Source: Haliscomenobacter sp. | Lineage (GTDB): Bacteria; Bacteroidota; Bacteroidia; Chitinophagales; Saprospiraceae | Assembly: GCA_016707205.1 (NCBI GenBank) | Contig: JADJHZ010000001.1 | Span: forward strand, 434,001-498,000 | Reading direction: 5' to 3' | DNA length: 64,000 nt | Shown: piece by piece, positions 57,001 through 63,971 of the stretch | Layout: each line of letters opens with the position of its first letter | Position numbering within the stretch: position 1 is the stretch's first letter | Program-made: the position numbers and the translations under genes | The notes under the pieces: model-generated | Told to the model about the DNA's origin: nothing | Seen by the model: only the letters and a program-made list of their open reading frames with translations | The model's database searches: none

Positions 57001-57510
57001 CTTCCCCCGGCGCTTCGCCTCCTCGCCGCAAGCCGCATGGTGTTCATCCCGACGCCCAGCGATGAAAACGGTCCCATGCAAAAGACCAACCGGCACGAAG
57101 CGCAGATGGCGGGCAAACTGGTTTCGGCCTATCAAACCCTTTACCGACTGGCGGATAAAGAATTCCACGCCAGCAGCCTGGGAATCATCACGCCCTACCG
57201 GGCCCAGATCGCCCAAATCCGCCACGCGCTGGAAGAAACCGGAATCGATCCCGATTCCATAACCATCGACACGGTAGAGCGGTACCAGGGCGGGGCAAGG
57301 GATATCATTCTGCTGTCGCTTTGCACCAATTCGATCACGCAGTTGAGGGCGCTGGTCTCGTTGTCGGAAGAAGGCATAGACCGAAAACTGAACGTCGCCC
57401 TCACCCGGGCGCGGGAATCGGTCGTGATCCTGGGCAACCCCGATTTACTGGACCGCAATCCAATTTACAAAGCGTTGATTAGCGCTTGCGCCACATTCGA
57501 TTTTCCCTGA
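54079..57510 (+). CDS. Dna2-like nuclease-helicase (PD-(D/E)XK plus SF1B)
   Basis: 1,143 residues. After a helical N-terminus, a PD-(D/E)XK core appears at about 361-385: YGIQGRLDAFFRTP (Asp) and AIIELKSGKV (ExK). The SF1B helicase follows: Walker A LLWGPPGTGKTSIM near residue 730, Walker B VLIDEASQIPEPMLAGFL near 844, LIGDHKQLPAVV, LSHQGRMHQEVMAFPNRLFY, and the C-terminal motifs IDTVERYQGGARDIILLSL and NVALTRARES. This is the Dna2/Cas4-nuclease-helicase layout used in end resection and flap processing. The four iron-sulphur cysteines of Dna2 are not evident. It lies 59 bp after the MITE-like element; a repair role is the default, defence an alternative. Confidence 0.82.
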   Translation: MDGVQFGEFPYFSRMANEALGQLFFRELDKIRRHGEWTDLNRVDACYQLLSMVFVEATKQERLRFNTLFSRIAFACQKYQISRNLQFYLHAFRRQAADVLQHRSASSEQPDLTSLGFRVLAESITSLFNAPAPEDWLEILRAPWPYAHRPPEIQSFKPHVRVLALADFPQEKQFLIKEEDYPEEDRRMQYGLADHNEMFSPAIRMVREVIGFPATLELIDVEIDQQGIYRPRAIVAEPDHLIDVSAIAECFRENGAIPELYLLKKFLPFTTTVALLQGHIANFFLDELIHQTDADFRKTFTRVFQLNPLAFALISDHQIKTLMQDSQRHFVNLQQVILRDFPQLGISPKECTLEPSFYAHIYGIQGRLDAFFRTPDRSAIIELKSGKVFKPNAYGINASHFIQTLLYDLIVKAVFGRQADPANYILYSGAVERPLRFAPVVKAQQYEALQLRNQLLGAERQLAQLGRNALCGKEDLLRQGLRWLDQFNPDRFSASGSFVVRDVEAFWRTIQAADETEKRFFFAFCGFIAREHRLAKTGMEDLESVNGQSALWRNSLEKKESDFDILSHLTIRVNQAAAEQAALKFVRTEHTNRLANFRTGDIAILYPLPPDGKSPLSNQLFKCTITEINAQEIAVQLRARQSNDQIFREKTFWNLEHDLMDISFIGMYRGLFDFLRSPSRARQLLLGRIPPGVPDPAPDLAPMEMTAEQQQIFRQILASRDYFLLWGPPGTGKTSIMLKHLAGHWFQNTTETLLILAYTNRAVDEICAAIESFHPDVRDQYLRIGSRFSTASEFQDRLLQVQAEKAGTRKELKELIQRQRILVATVAAIAGKPELLELKAFDRVLIDEASQIPEPMLAGFLPRFRHFLLIGDHKQLPAVVVQDESASSVEDEALQELGIQNLRNSMFERLYKRCQAQHWHWAYAQLSHQGRMHQEVMAFPNRLFYEGQLQILPESSLGRLPQIRQEVLSLPEQDLPPALRLLAASRMVFIPTPSDENGPMQKTNRHEAQMAGKLVSAYQTLYRLADKEFHASSLGIITPYRAQIAQIRHALEETGIDPDSITIDTVERYQGGARDIILLSLCTNSITQLRALVSLSEEGIDRKLNVALTRARESVVILGNPDLLDRNPIYKALISACATFDFP

Positions 57511-57569
57511 ACTTATCCCGAATTTTTTCCCACCAAGTTTCGTTTGAATCAAACACAACCGCGAATCCA

Positions 57570-58130
57570 ATGAGAACCAATATTCCATGCGCATATGCCC
57601 CATGGGCGCCCCCTCTGCTTCGCCGTGCCCGGCGTTGTTCGGGGGCTTTCCTGTTGTTCCTCGTGTTGTCCCCCCTCAGTTCCTGCAAAATCAGGTCCTG
57701 GAAAACAAGCGCTTCGGAGCCGGCTGCCGCCCCATACGCCACGGAAAGCGTGGCGATCGTAGTGACGGTGCTGCTGAAAGTCAAACCGGGAGCGCCCATT
57801 GTCTTTTCGCTGGAAAACGTGATCCGGGCGCCCGGTGATTTAAAGGAAAATATCGTCCCCGAATCACAACCATCCACGGGGTATTGGGTGTCTATCCTGG
57901 ATAAAACCGGCCGGCTGATCGCCAGCGCGTCTGCCGGAGAAAACCCGCTGCGTAAAAAAATGGAATATGTAAACGACGAAGGAAAGCTCGCCAGCCGGGA
58001 GGTGCAGTTGGAGGAAGACTGGATCGCCCTTCGTTTCCAGGAAGGAGCTGGGCCCTATCTTTGCCGCGTAGACCACTACGCCGGCGAAACGGCAGTTCGC
58101 ATTGTTGAATTTCCAATATCCGAAAAATGA
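57570..58130 (+). CDS. Hypothetical lipoprotein
   Basis: 186 residues from the ATG at 57570. The frame is open from 57486, but the earlier part overlaps the helicase end and has no signal-like character. A basic stretch (LLRRARRCSG) precedes the hydrophobic segment FLLFLVLSPLSSC with lipobox LSSC. The mature part is beta-rich (ESVAIVVTVLLKVKPGAPIVFSLENVI, GYWVSILDKTGRLIASASAGE, GPYLCRVDHYAGETAVRIVEF). Not recognised. Its stop overlaps the M64 peptidase start (ATGA), so the two are translated together and may act together. Confidence 0.55.
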   Translation: MRTNIPCAYAPWAPPLLRRARRCSGAFLLFLVLSPLSSCKIRSWKTSASEPAAAPYATESVAIVVTVLLKVKPGAPIVFSLENVIRAPGDLKENIVPESQPSTGYWVSILDKTGRLIASASAGENPLRKKMEYVNDEGKLASREVQLEEDWIALRFQEGAGPYLCRVDHYAGETAVRIVEFPISEK

Positions 58131-59521
58131 GAACGATTTTCTTTCTGGCCCTGAGCGCGTGGCCGCTGCTCGGGGCAGCGCAAGCGTTTCCGGTAGCCGC
58201 AATTCAAAAAAACGGCCCGGATTCCACCCGGATCAACCTGGTGATGCTCAGCGACGGCTACACCCAGGACCAGTTGCCGCAATATCTGAAGGACGCCGGC
58301 ACGGTGGCGGACAAATTATTTCAAACGACGCCATTCAAGGAATACAAAGCTTTTTTCAACGTGTACGCGATTTCCGTGCCCTCGGTGGAAAGCGGGGCCG
58401 ACCATCCGGGGACGGCCACCGACGTGACCGAACCCGCCGCTCCGGTGCAGGACGTGCAAAATATCTTTGGCTCGACTTTTGACTATTTCAACATCCACCG
58501 GCTGCTGGTGGCTAAAAACAGCGCGGCCATTTTCTCCACTCTGGCAGCCAGCTTCCCCGGGTACGACCAGTCGCTGGTGATTGTCAATTCAGCGGAATAC
58601 GGGGGCTCTGGCGGAGCCTTTCCGACCACTTCTACCCACCCAAGCTCGGCCGAGGTGGCCATCCACGAATTGGGCCACTCGTTCTCCTTTCTGGCCGACG
58701 AATACTGGGCGGGAGACTTCTACGCGGGCGAGCGGGCCAACATGACGGCGACGACGGATACGGCGAAGGTGAAGTGGAAAAACTGGCTCAACACCCAAAA
58801 CGTGGGCATTTACCCCTACGGATCGAGCGGGTTGCAGGCTCAGTGGCACAAACCCGTGAATGGGCTGTGCAAAATGGAATACCTGGGCAGGCCCTTCTGC
58901 CCGGTGTGCCGGGAAGCGATCATCAACCGGATCTACCAGCTAGCCAGCCCTATTGCCGATTACGCGCCCAAATCGGCTACCCTGGTTTCCGATAAGCAAC
59001 CTATGCCCTTTTCAGTCGCCCTCGTAAACCCCAATCCCAATACCCTGACCGTGCAGTGGACGCTCAACGGCAAAGTCATCGCTCAAGACCAAACCAGCAT
59101 AACCCTATCCCCCGCCCAACTGGACAAGCCCGACAACGTCCTTTCGGCAACCATCACCGACAACACCTCCCTCTCGCGGTCGTACCGCCCCGCCAGCGGA
59201 TACGTGTTTTTCCGCACCTGGACCATCAAGCAGCAGGTGACGCCGGTAGAAGAGCCCGTTACCTCACCGTTCCGGTTTGAGGTGTATCCCAATCCCGCTC
59301 AGGATATCATTTACGGCCAGTTTTATTCCCCCACCGCCGGAGAAACGCTCCACGTTTCCCTCCTCGATCTGAAAGGCAGCCTGCTAAAAACCCAATCCTT
59401 CCCCCTGCACCAGGGCGCCCAAACCGTCTCCATGCCCGTTCACGACCTTCCGCCCGGAACCTACGTGCTTCAACTCCGATACCGGGATTGGAGGCAAGGG
59501 ATGGTTTTTTTTAGGATGTAG
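58127..59521 (+). CDS. M64 family metallopeptidase with T9SS type A sorting domain
   Basis: 464 residues; signal peptide MRTIFFLALSAWPLLGAAQ. The M64 (IgA peptidase-like) domain has the typical ININLVMLSDGYT-like start (DSTRINLVMLSDGYTQDQL) and the zinc site HELGHSFSFLADEY at about 181-194 (HExxH, then the third ligand further on). FCPVCREAIINRI closes it. An Ig-like stretch (LVNPNPNTLTVQWTLNGKVI) leads to a T9SS type A sorting tail, FEVYPNPAQDIIYGQFYSP to PGTYVLQLRYRDWRQGMVFFRM. Secreted by T9SS, the apparatus served by the 26-35 kb block. Co-translated with the upstream lipoprotein. Confidence 0.88.
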   Translation: MRTIFFLALSAWPLLGAAQAFPVAAIQKNGPDSTRINLVMLSDGYTQDQLPQYLKDAGTVADKLFQTTPFKEYKAFFNVYAISVPSVESGADHPGTATDVTEPAAPVQDVQNIFGSTFDYFNIHRLLVAKNSAAIFSTLAASFPGYDQSLVIVNSAEYGGSGGAFPTTSTHPSSAEVAIHELGHSFSFLADEYWAGDFYAGERANMTATTDTAKVKWKNWLNTQNVGIYPYGSSGLQAQWHKPVNGLCKMEYLGRPFCPVCREAIINRIYQLASPIADYAPKSATLVSDKQPMPFSVALVNPNPNTLTVQWTLNGKVIAQDQTSITLSPAQLDKPDNVLSATITDNTSLSRSYRPASGYVFFRTWTIKQQVTPVEEPVTSPFRFEVYPNPAQDIIYGQFYSPTAGETLHVSLLDLKGSLLKTQSFPLHQGAQTVSMPVHDLPPGTYVLQLRYRDWRQGMVFFRM

Positions 59522-59569
59522 AGGATGTAGGTTACATCTTTTACATCCTCTACATCCTTAACATCCTTT
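59513..59569. terminator. GGATGTAGA-word hairpin between convergent genes
   Basis: AGGATGTAGAGGATGTAGG (59513-59531) is followed by TACATCCTCTACATCC (59542-59557) and ACATCC copies. The arms pair over about 16 bp around a roughly 10-nt loop. The first unit contains the stop codon of the M64 gene and the last touches the stop of the convergent hydrolase. Probably a bidirectional terminator. Confidence 0.6.
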
Positions 59570-60617
59570 ATTTCCCGTCCACCCCTAGCAGGAACCCGAT
59601 GACCCCATCCATCCAGGTTTGCTGGTCGTCCCACATGGAGAGGTGGCTGCCGTTGGGGCAAAGGAGGAATTGGCCGTTTTGGACCTGGGTGCTTATCCAC
59701 TCCATATGTTTGGGGTCCATGGTGTCGTGGGTGGCGCCGATGGTGAGGGTGGGCACACGGATTTCGGGGAGGCGGGCTTTGACGTCCCAGTTTTCCAGTT
59801 TGCCGGAGAGACCGAATTCGCTGGGGCCCTGCATGGTGACGTAGAGTTCCTGGTTGATTTTGCTGAAGGAGCGGTTGACCGGTTCGGGCCAGTCTTCCAG
59901 GGGGAAGCGGCAAATGTGTTCGGTGTAGAAATTAGCCATGAGGAGCTCCATGTAGCGCGGGTTCTGGTATTCGCCTTTGGCTTCCAGGGCGCGGACCTCT
60001 TTCAAGACGGCGGGATCCATCTGTTTGGCGAGGACCTCGTCGGCGTAGCGGTCGTAATCCGGCGCGCTGGCCATCATGTTGGTGATGATCAGTCCTTTGA
60101 GGTTTTGCTGATACTTGAGAGCGTACTCCATGGCCAGGATGCCGCCCCAGGAACTTCCCAGGAGGAAGAAGTTGTCGTTATTCAGTCCGAGGGCAAGGCG
60201 CACCTGCTCTACCTCTTCCACAAACCGGGGGAGGTCCCACAGCACGTCGCCTTTTCCTTCCGGGTGATCGGAGTTGCCGCTGCCCAGTTGGTCGTAATAG
60301 ATAAACTCGATCCCTTCCCGAGGGAAAAAGCTCTCCACCGACTCAAAATACTCGTGCGTAGCGCCGGGTCCGCCGTGCAGGAGCAGCACCTTGATCCGGG
60401 GGTTGTTGCCGAATCGTTTGGTCCACACCCTGTATTCGCCCGCAGGGGTGGAAATGGGAATCATCTTCACCCCGCCGCTTTGGACGCCTTCCCCGGAGGG
60501 GGAAAAGTAATCCTTTAACGAAAGTGCGTTCGCTTCACCGCCTTCTGGTGCAGGAGGCGTTGGGGAGCAGGAGAGCGTTGCTCCCAGTAAGAGGGAGATC
60601 CAGATGGTGTTTTTCAT
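59568..60617 (-). CDS. Proline iminopeptidase-like alpha/beta hydrolase lipoprotein
   Basis: 349 residues. Signal MKNTIWISLLLGATLSC with lipobox LSC, so probably a membrane-anchored lipoprotein. The S33 alpha/beta-hydrolase core has the oxyanion motif LLLHGGPGATHEYF, IYYDQLGSGNSDHP, the nucleophile elbow FFLLGSSWGGILAMEYA with catalytic Ser, and a late Asp (ATHDTMDP) and His (PNGSHLSMWD). The YDQxGxGxS signature is typical of prolyl/tricorn-interacting aminopeptidases. It likely trims N-terminal residues from short peptides in the envelope; the neighbouring secreted M64 peptidase could supply such peptides (inference). Confidence 0.83.
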   Translation of the reverse strand: MKNTIWISLLLGATLSCSPTPPAPEGGEANALSLKDYFSPSGEGVQSGGVKMIPISTPAGEYRVWTKRFGNNPRIKVLLLHGGPGATHEYFESVESFFPREGIEFIYYDQLGSGNSDHPEGKGDVLWDLPRFVEEVEQVRLALGLNNDNFFLLGSSWGGILAMEYALKYQQNLKGLIITNMMASAPDYDRYADEVLAKQMDPAVLKEVRALEAKGEYQNPRYMELLMANFYTEHICRFPLEDWPEPVNRSFSKINQELYVTMQGPSEFGLSGKLENWDVKARLPEIRVPTLTIGATHDTMDPKHMEWISTQVQNGQFLLCPNGSHLSMWDDQQTWMDGVIGFLLGVDGK

Positions 60618-60618
60618 G

Positions 60619-60938
60619 GTGGTTTGAGTGGTTGGTGGTTGGTGGTTAGTGGTTGGTGGTTAGGGGTTAGGGGTTAGTGGTTAGTGGTTGGGTGAATGAG
60701 AATCCAAAATACGGTGCGTTGGGGATATTTTGCGTTTTATTCGCTTGTAATTTGGGCGGGTATGAGCAAGGACATCTGAATTAGGTGAAATTTCTCTCTG
60801 AGTCCTGACTTATCTCATTCTTATTATCATTTTATTCAGTTAAATTAATCGCAACGAAAAAATGGTTATCATTTTTTTAATACCTGATTTTCAAATGAAT
60901 ACAATTGTATTTTTTCACTCATTGAAAATGACAGAACC
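60619..60938. other. Gap with GGTTAGT-word array and AT-rich leader
   Basis: 60619-60691 is a GGTTGGT/GGTTAGT/GGTTAGG word array in one orientation, the same vocabulary as at 20.4-20.5 kb. The remainder is AT-rich leader for the LCCL gene, with the perfect palindrome ATACAATTGTAT at 60899-60910, 29 bp before the start codon, a possible operator. No gene seen. Confidence 0.5.
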
Positions 60939-61673
60939 ATGAATACTGATAACATTACGTTCTTCTCCAGAGTCATGCGGGTAATTTTTTTGCTCCTGTT
61001 ATCCGCATCCACCTTTTCTTTCGCTCAGGATGCTATCCAGGGCACCTGGGCCACACAGGCCGACTCCTACCGGGGTAAAAATGAGCAGCGATTCACCTTC
61101 GTATTCCCGGGCAACGGAACGGTTTCTTCCCGCGTGTGGGGCACTGATTTGTACACCGACGACTGCTCCATCGCCAGCGCAGCCGTGCACGCCGGGCTGA
61201 TTACCCCGCAGAACGGAGGGGTCGTCACCATCGAGATCCGGCCTGGCGCCGCCAGCTACCAGGGCAGCACCCGCAACGGCGTGGTTAGCCAGGGGTATGG
61301 TGGGTTTGCCGGCAGTTTTGTTTTTGTCAATACGGGCTCCACAACCGTGATTCCTACCCCGCCCTCCAACGCTATCCAAGGCACCTGGGCTACGCAGGCC
61401 GACTCCTACCGGGGTAAAAACGGGCAGCGATTCACCTTCGTATTCCCGGGCAATGGAACGGTTTCTTCCCGCGTGTGGGGCACTGATTTGTACACCGACG
61501 ACTGCTCCATCGCCAGCGCAGCCGTGCACGCAGGGCTGATTACCCCGCAGAACGGCGGAGTTGTCACCATCGAGATCCGGCCCGGCGCAGCCAGCTACCA
61601 GGGCAGTACCCGCAACGGCGTGGTAAGCCAGGGGTATGGTTCTTGGACGGGGAGTTTTGTATTTATAAAGTAA
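60939..61673 (+). CDS. Secreted protein with two near-identical LCCL domains
   Basis: 244 residues; signal peptide (RVIFLLLLSASTFSFAQ). Two copies of an LCCL-type domain of about 100 residues follow. Each has RFTFVFPGNGTVSSRVWGTD, LYTDDCSIASAAVHAGLI and NGGVVTIEIRPGAASYQGS. LCCL domains have this W-G-T-x-x-Y-x-D-x-S-x-x-C-x-A-A-x-H-A-G pattern and are thought to bind ligands such as lipopolysaccharide in animals. The copies are offset by exactly 339 bp and differ at only a few bases over about 290 bp, so the duplication is recent. Short linker TVIPTPPSN. No sorting tail. Ligand unknown. Confidence 0.78.
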   Translation: MNTDNITFFSRVMRVIFLLLLSASTFSFAQDAIQGTWATQADSYRGKNEQRFTFVFPGNGTVSSRVWGTDLYTDDCSIASAAVHAGLITPQNGGVVTIEIRPGAASYQGSTRNGVVSQGYGGFAGSFVFVNTGSTTVIPTPPSNAIQGTWATQADSYRGKNGQRFTFVFPGNGTVSSRVWGTDLYTDDCSIASAAVHAGLITPQNGGVVTIEIRPGAASYQGSTRNGVVSQGYGSWTGSFVFIK

Positions 61674-61744
61674 GATCTGAAAAGATCCTGCACCGATGCA
61701 GTCAAGGTATCAGCCTTTGAGTTGTGTGCAGGCTTTGCAGCAAC

Positions 61745-61793
61745 GCCCCTCTCCGTAACGACGGGTTTGAAACCCGTCGTTACGGAGAGGGGC
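61745..61793. repeat. 24-bp perfect inverted repeat
   Basis: Arms 61745-61768 and 61770-61793 are perfect complements around one base; the centre reads CGACGGGTTTGAAACCCGTCG. Between the LCCL gene and the phosphodiesterase gene, with no T-tract. Could be a dispersed palindromic unit, a processing hairpin or a terminator. Confidence 0.7.
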
Positions 61794-61906
61794 TGCATCG
61801 CAACCTTGGTCGATCACCCGAATAGCGGTTGCGCGTTCTTCGGCGCTGAAGCCCCAAAAGCACCCTCTTTGAAAAGATTCCTACTTTTACCCCAAATTCG
61901 CCTTTC

Positions 61907-62718
61907 ATGAAACCGCATTTTTTCTCCTGTCTATCCTTTTCTGCGCATTCAGCTCTGGCGTCGCCCAATCTTCCCCGCTCCTGTGCGGCCACCGGGGAGG
62001 CTTCGAAGGCAATTGGCCCGAAAACAGCCTTTCCCGGTTTGACGAGGTGGCCAAAGCTTTTGGCGACAAGGCGTTTATGGTGGAACTGGACGTCCGGGAG
62101 TCGGCGGATGGGGTGTTGTTCGTCTTGCACGACGAAACCCTGGAGCGCACCACCAACGGGCAGGGCAAGATCGCCGGGACGCCTTCCAGGGCCCTGAAAA
62201 AACTCCTTCAAAAAGATCCGTCGGGAAAGCTGACCTCCGAGAACCTGCTCCGTTGGGATAAAGCCCTTCAATGGCTCGCCAAACACCCCAATGCGCGGTT
62301 TATGGTGGATACCAAAGGTGAAATCCATGAAAAAGTGATCCAACGCATCCAACACTACGGGCTGGAAGGGCAATGCCTCCTCCTCACGTTCTCCCTCCCC
62401 CACTCGGAGCTGGTGGCCAAGTTGACGTCTAAAGCCCTCATTTCCTGCCTCGTATCCAGTGAATCCGACTGGGACAACATCCGGCAGCTCAACCTCCCTT
62501 CCCGCCGTCAGGTGATCTACGTAAACGACAAGACGCCGCTACCGCTCCTTTCGGAAATGAAGAAAACAGGCGTTGCCATCACCGCCGATGTGAGCGAAAG
62601 CAGAAAAAACCAGCACGCCGCCTTCCCAAAGGATTATTATACCCGACTGGTGGCTGAAAAAATGGTGGATATACTGATTACCGATTTTCCAGTGGAGGTG
62701 AAGGGGTACTTTTTGTGA
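61907..62718 (+). CDS. Glycerophosphodiester phosphodiesterase, frameshifted near the start
   Basis: Hydrolyses glycerophosphodiesters to glycerol-3-phosphate and an alcohol. The main frame is open through 62718 and contains CGHRGGFEGNWPENSLSRF and ELDVRESADGVLFVLHDETLERTTNG, the GDPD metal and catalytic motifs, with GYFL at the end. It has no ATG before this region. Adding one T to the T6 run at 61918-61923 joins the ATG at 61907 to give MKPHFFLLSILFCAFSSGVAQ, a good signal peptide, and a 270-residue protein of normal family length. The protein is then periplasmic or secreted. Confidence 0.87.
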
Positions 62719-62735
62719 TAAGGAGGTATAACTCA

Positions 62736-62795
62736 ATCTTCATTGCCGAAATAACCGGATTATCGCCGGAAATCAATCACCACAAAATATGTTAA
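62736..62795 (+). pseudogene. 3' remnant of a second Rpn-type gene
   Basis: A 27-bp stretch (62738-62764) is identical to 63667-63693 inside the 3' end of the following Rpn gene. It encodes FIAEITGLS, then diverges (PEINHHKIC) to a TAA at 62793-62795. Most likely the leftover end of a duplicated or replaced copy just upstream of the intact gene. Confidence 0.6.
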
Positions 62796-62835
62796 AACAT
62801 AAAAGCAAACGCATGTTTCATACGGCTATTTTCCG

Positions 62836-62843
62836 TATTTTTG
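62836..62843 (+). promoter_or_regulatory. Candidate -7 box of the Rpn gene
   Basis: TATTTTTG matches TAnnTTTG, 18 bp before the start codon, with TTTC (62816-62819) about 16 bp upstream in the -33 zone. Placement fits a short leader. Confidence 0.45.
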
Positions 62844-62861
62844 TACCTAAACGATAGGCAT

Positions 62862-63721
62862 ATGGCGCTCCAGGATAAATATATTAACCCGTTTACTGAT
62901 TTTGGCTTCAAAAAACTGTTCGGCTCCGAACCGAACAAAGACCTTCTAATTGATTTTTTGAACCAGGTCTTGCCTGGAAAGCACAAAATTAAAGATCTCA
63001 CCTACGCGCGCACGGAACAACTTGGCAATTCGGAGGCCGACCGCAAAGCCATTTTCGATCTCTACTGCGTGGGAGAAAATGGCGAACGCTTCATCGTGGA
63101 AATGCAGAAAGCCAAGCAGAATTTTTTCAAAGACCGGGGAGTGTATTATTCCTCATTCCCGATTCAGGAACAGGCAAAGAAAGGGATTGGAACTACCAAT
63201 TGGCCGCGGTTTACCTGGTGGGGATTCTTGATTTCACTTTTTCAGAGGACGAGGCGGAGCGGGAAGTGCGCCATGAGGTGCAGTTGAAGGATCAAAAATG
63301 CCGGGTATTTTATGACAAACTAACCTACATTTACTTGGAAATGCCCAACTTCAAAAAATCCGAAGACGAATTGCAGACCAATTTTGACAAGTGGATGTAT
63401 GTTATGCAACAGCTTCCCTATTTGCAAAACCGGCCCAGAGCGCTCCAAGACCTGGTATTTAAAAAACTGTTCGAGGCGGCCGAAATAGCCAAATTCACGC
63501 CAGATGAAAAAAACAAATATGAAGAGAGCCTGAAATATTACCGCGATTTGAAAAACGTAGTGGATACTTCATTTGATGAAGGCTGGGCAGAAGGCAAAGC
63601 AGAAGGCAAAGCAGAAGGCAAAGCAGAAATTGCGCTTCAGTTGAAGCGAAAGGGTATGGACCCAACCTTCATTGCCGAAATAACCGGATTATCAATCGAG
63701 GAAATAGAACAGTTGAATTAA
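62862..63721 (+). CDS. Rpn/PD-(D/E)XK nuclease family transposase-like protein, frameshifted
   Basis: Read as two frames, broken in GGG at 63183-63185. One extra G gives QEQAKKGDWNYQLAAVYLVGILDF and a single 286-residue protein, normal for the family. Start MALQDKYINPFTDFGFKKLFGSEPNKDLLIDFLNQVL is the family hallmark. The nuclease core is KAIFDLYCVGENGERFIVEMQKA (Asp, then ExQ/K). The C-terminus has the repeated AEGKAEGKAEGKAE linker and an HTH-like MDPTFIAEITGLSIEEIEQL. Rpn proteins promote RecA-independent recombination and are mobile-element-like. The stop shares TTAA with the presumed convergent DUF433 gene. Confidence 0.83.
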
Positions 63722-63971
63722 CGCGCTGATCCCTCATGGCTTCTTTTACTGCTTCCTCCGGCAAATCCGGGTACGCTGCAACGATATCCTTCACCGAAGC
63801 TCCGGAAGCTACTAATTCCAGGATAAATTCCACGCTGATGCGGGTACCTTTGATAATCGGCTTGCCTCCCAGCACCTGAGGATTGGTTGCGATATATTCA
63901 AAATTGGACTGCCATGCGCCAAAGTTTTGTATTCGATGTTGATCTGGTAAAGATAGGCCTTTGCGCAGCAA
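63718..63971 (-). CDS. DUF433 family protein, ends uncertain
   Basis: The core NPQVLGGKPIIKGTRISVEFILELVASGASVKDIVAAYPDLPEEAVKEAM is the DUF433 winged-helix-like domain, often the antitoxin partner of PIN/DUF5615 toxins. As read, the frame runs on to 63669, antisense through the Rpn gene, giving an unlikely tail. One extra base in the CCC at 63731-63733 would end the protein at KEAMRGSAR with the stop at 63718, overlapping the Rpn stop by 4 bp and giving about 84 residues, normal for the family. The start is unclear: a TTG at 63971 is the first possible codon and there is no ATG in frame. Any toxin partner would lie outside the window. Confidence 0.6.

Noticed and set aside
62047..62718. Glycerophosphodiesterase starting at the internal codon at 62047
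   Set aside because: That start would remove the CGHRGG and PENS motifs, which lie upstream in the same frame.
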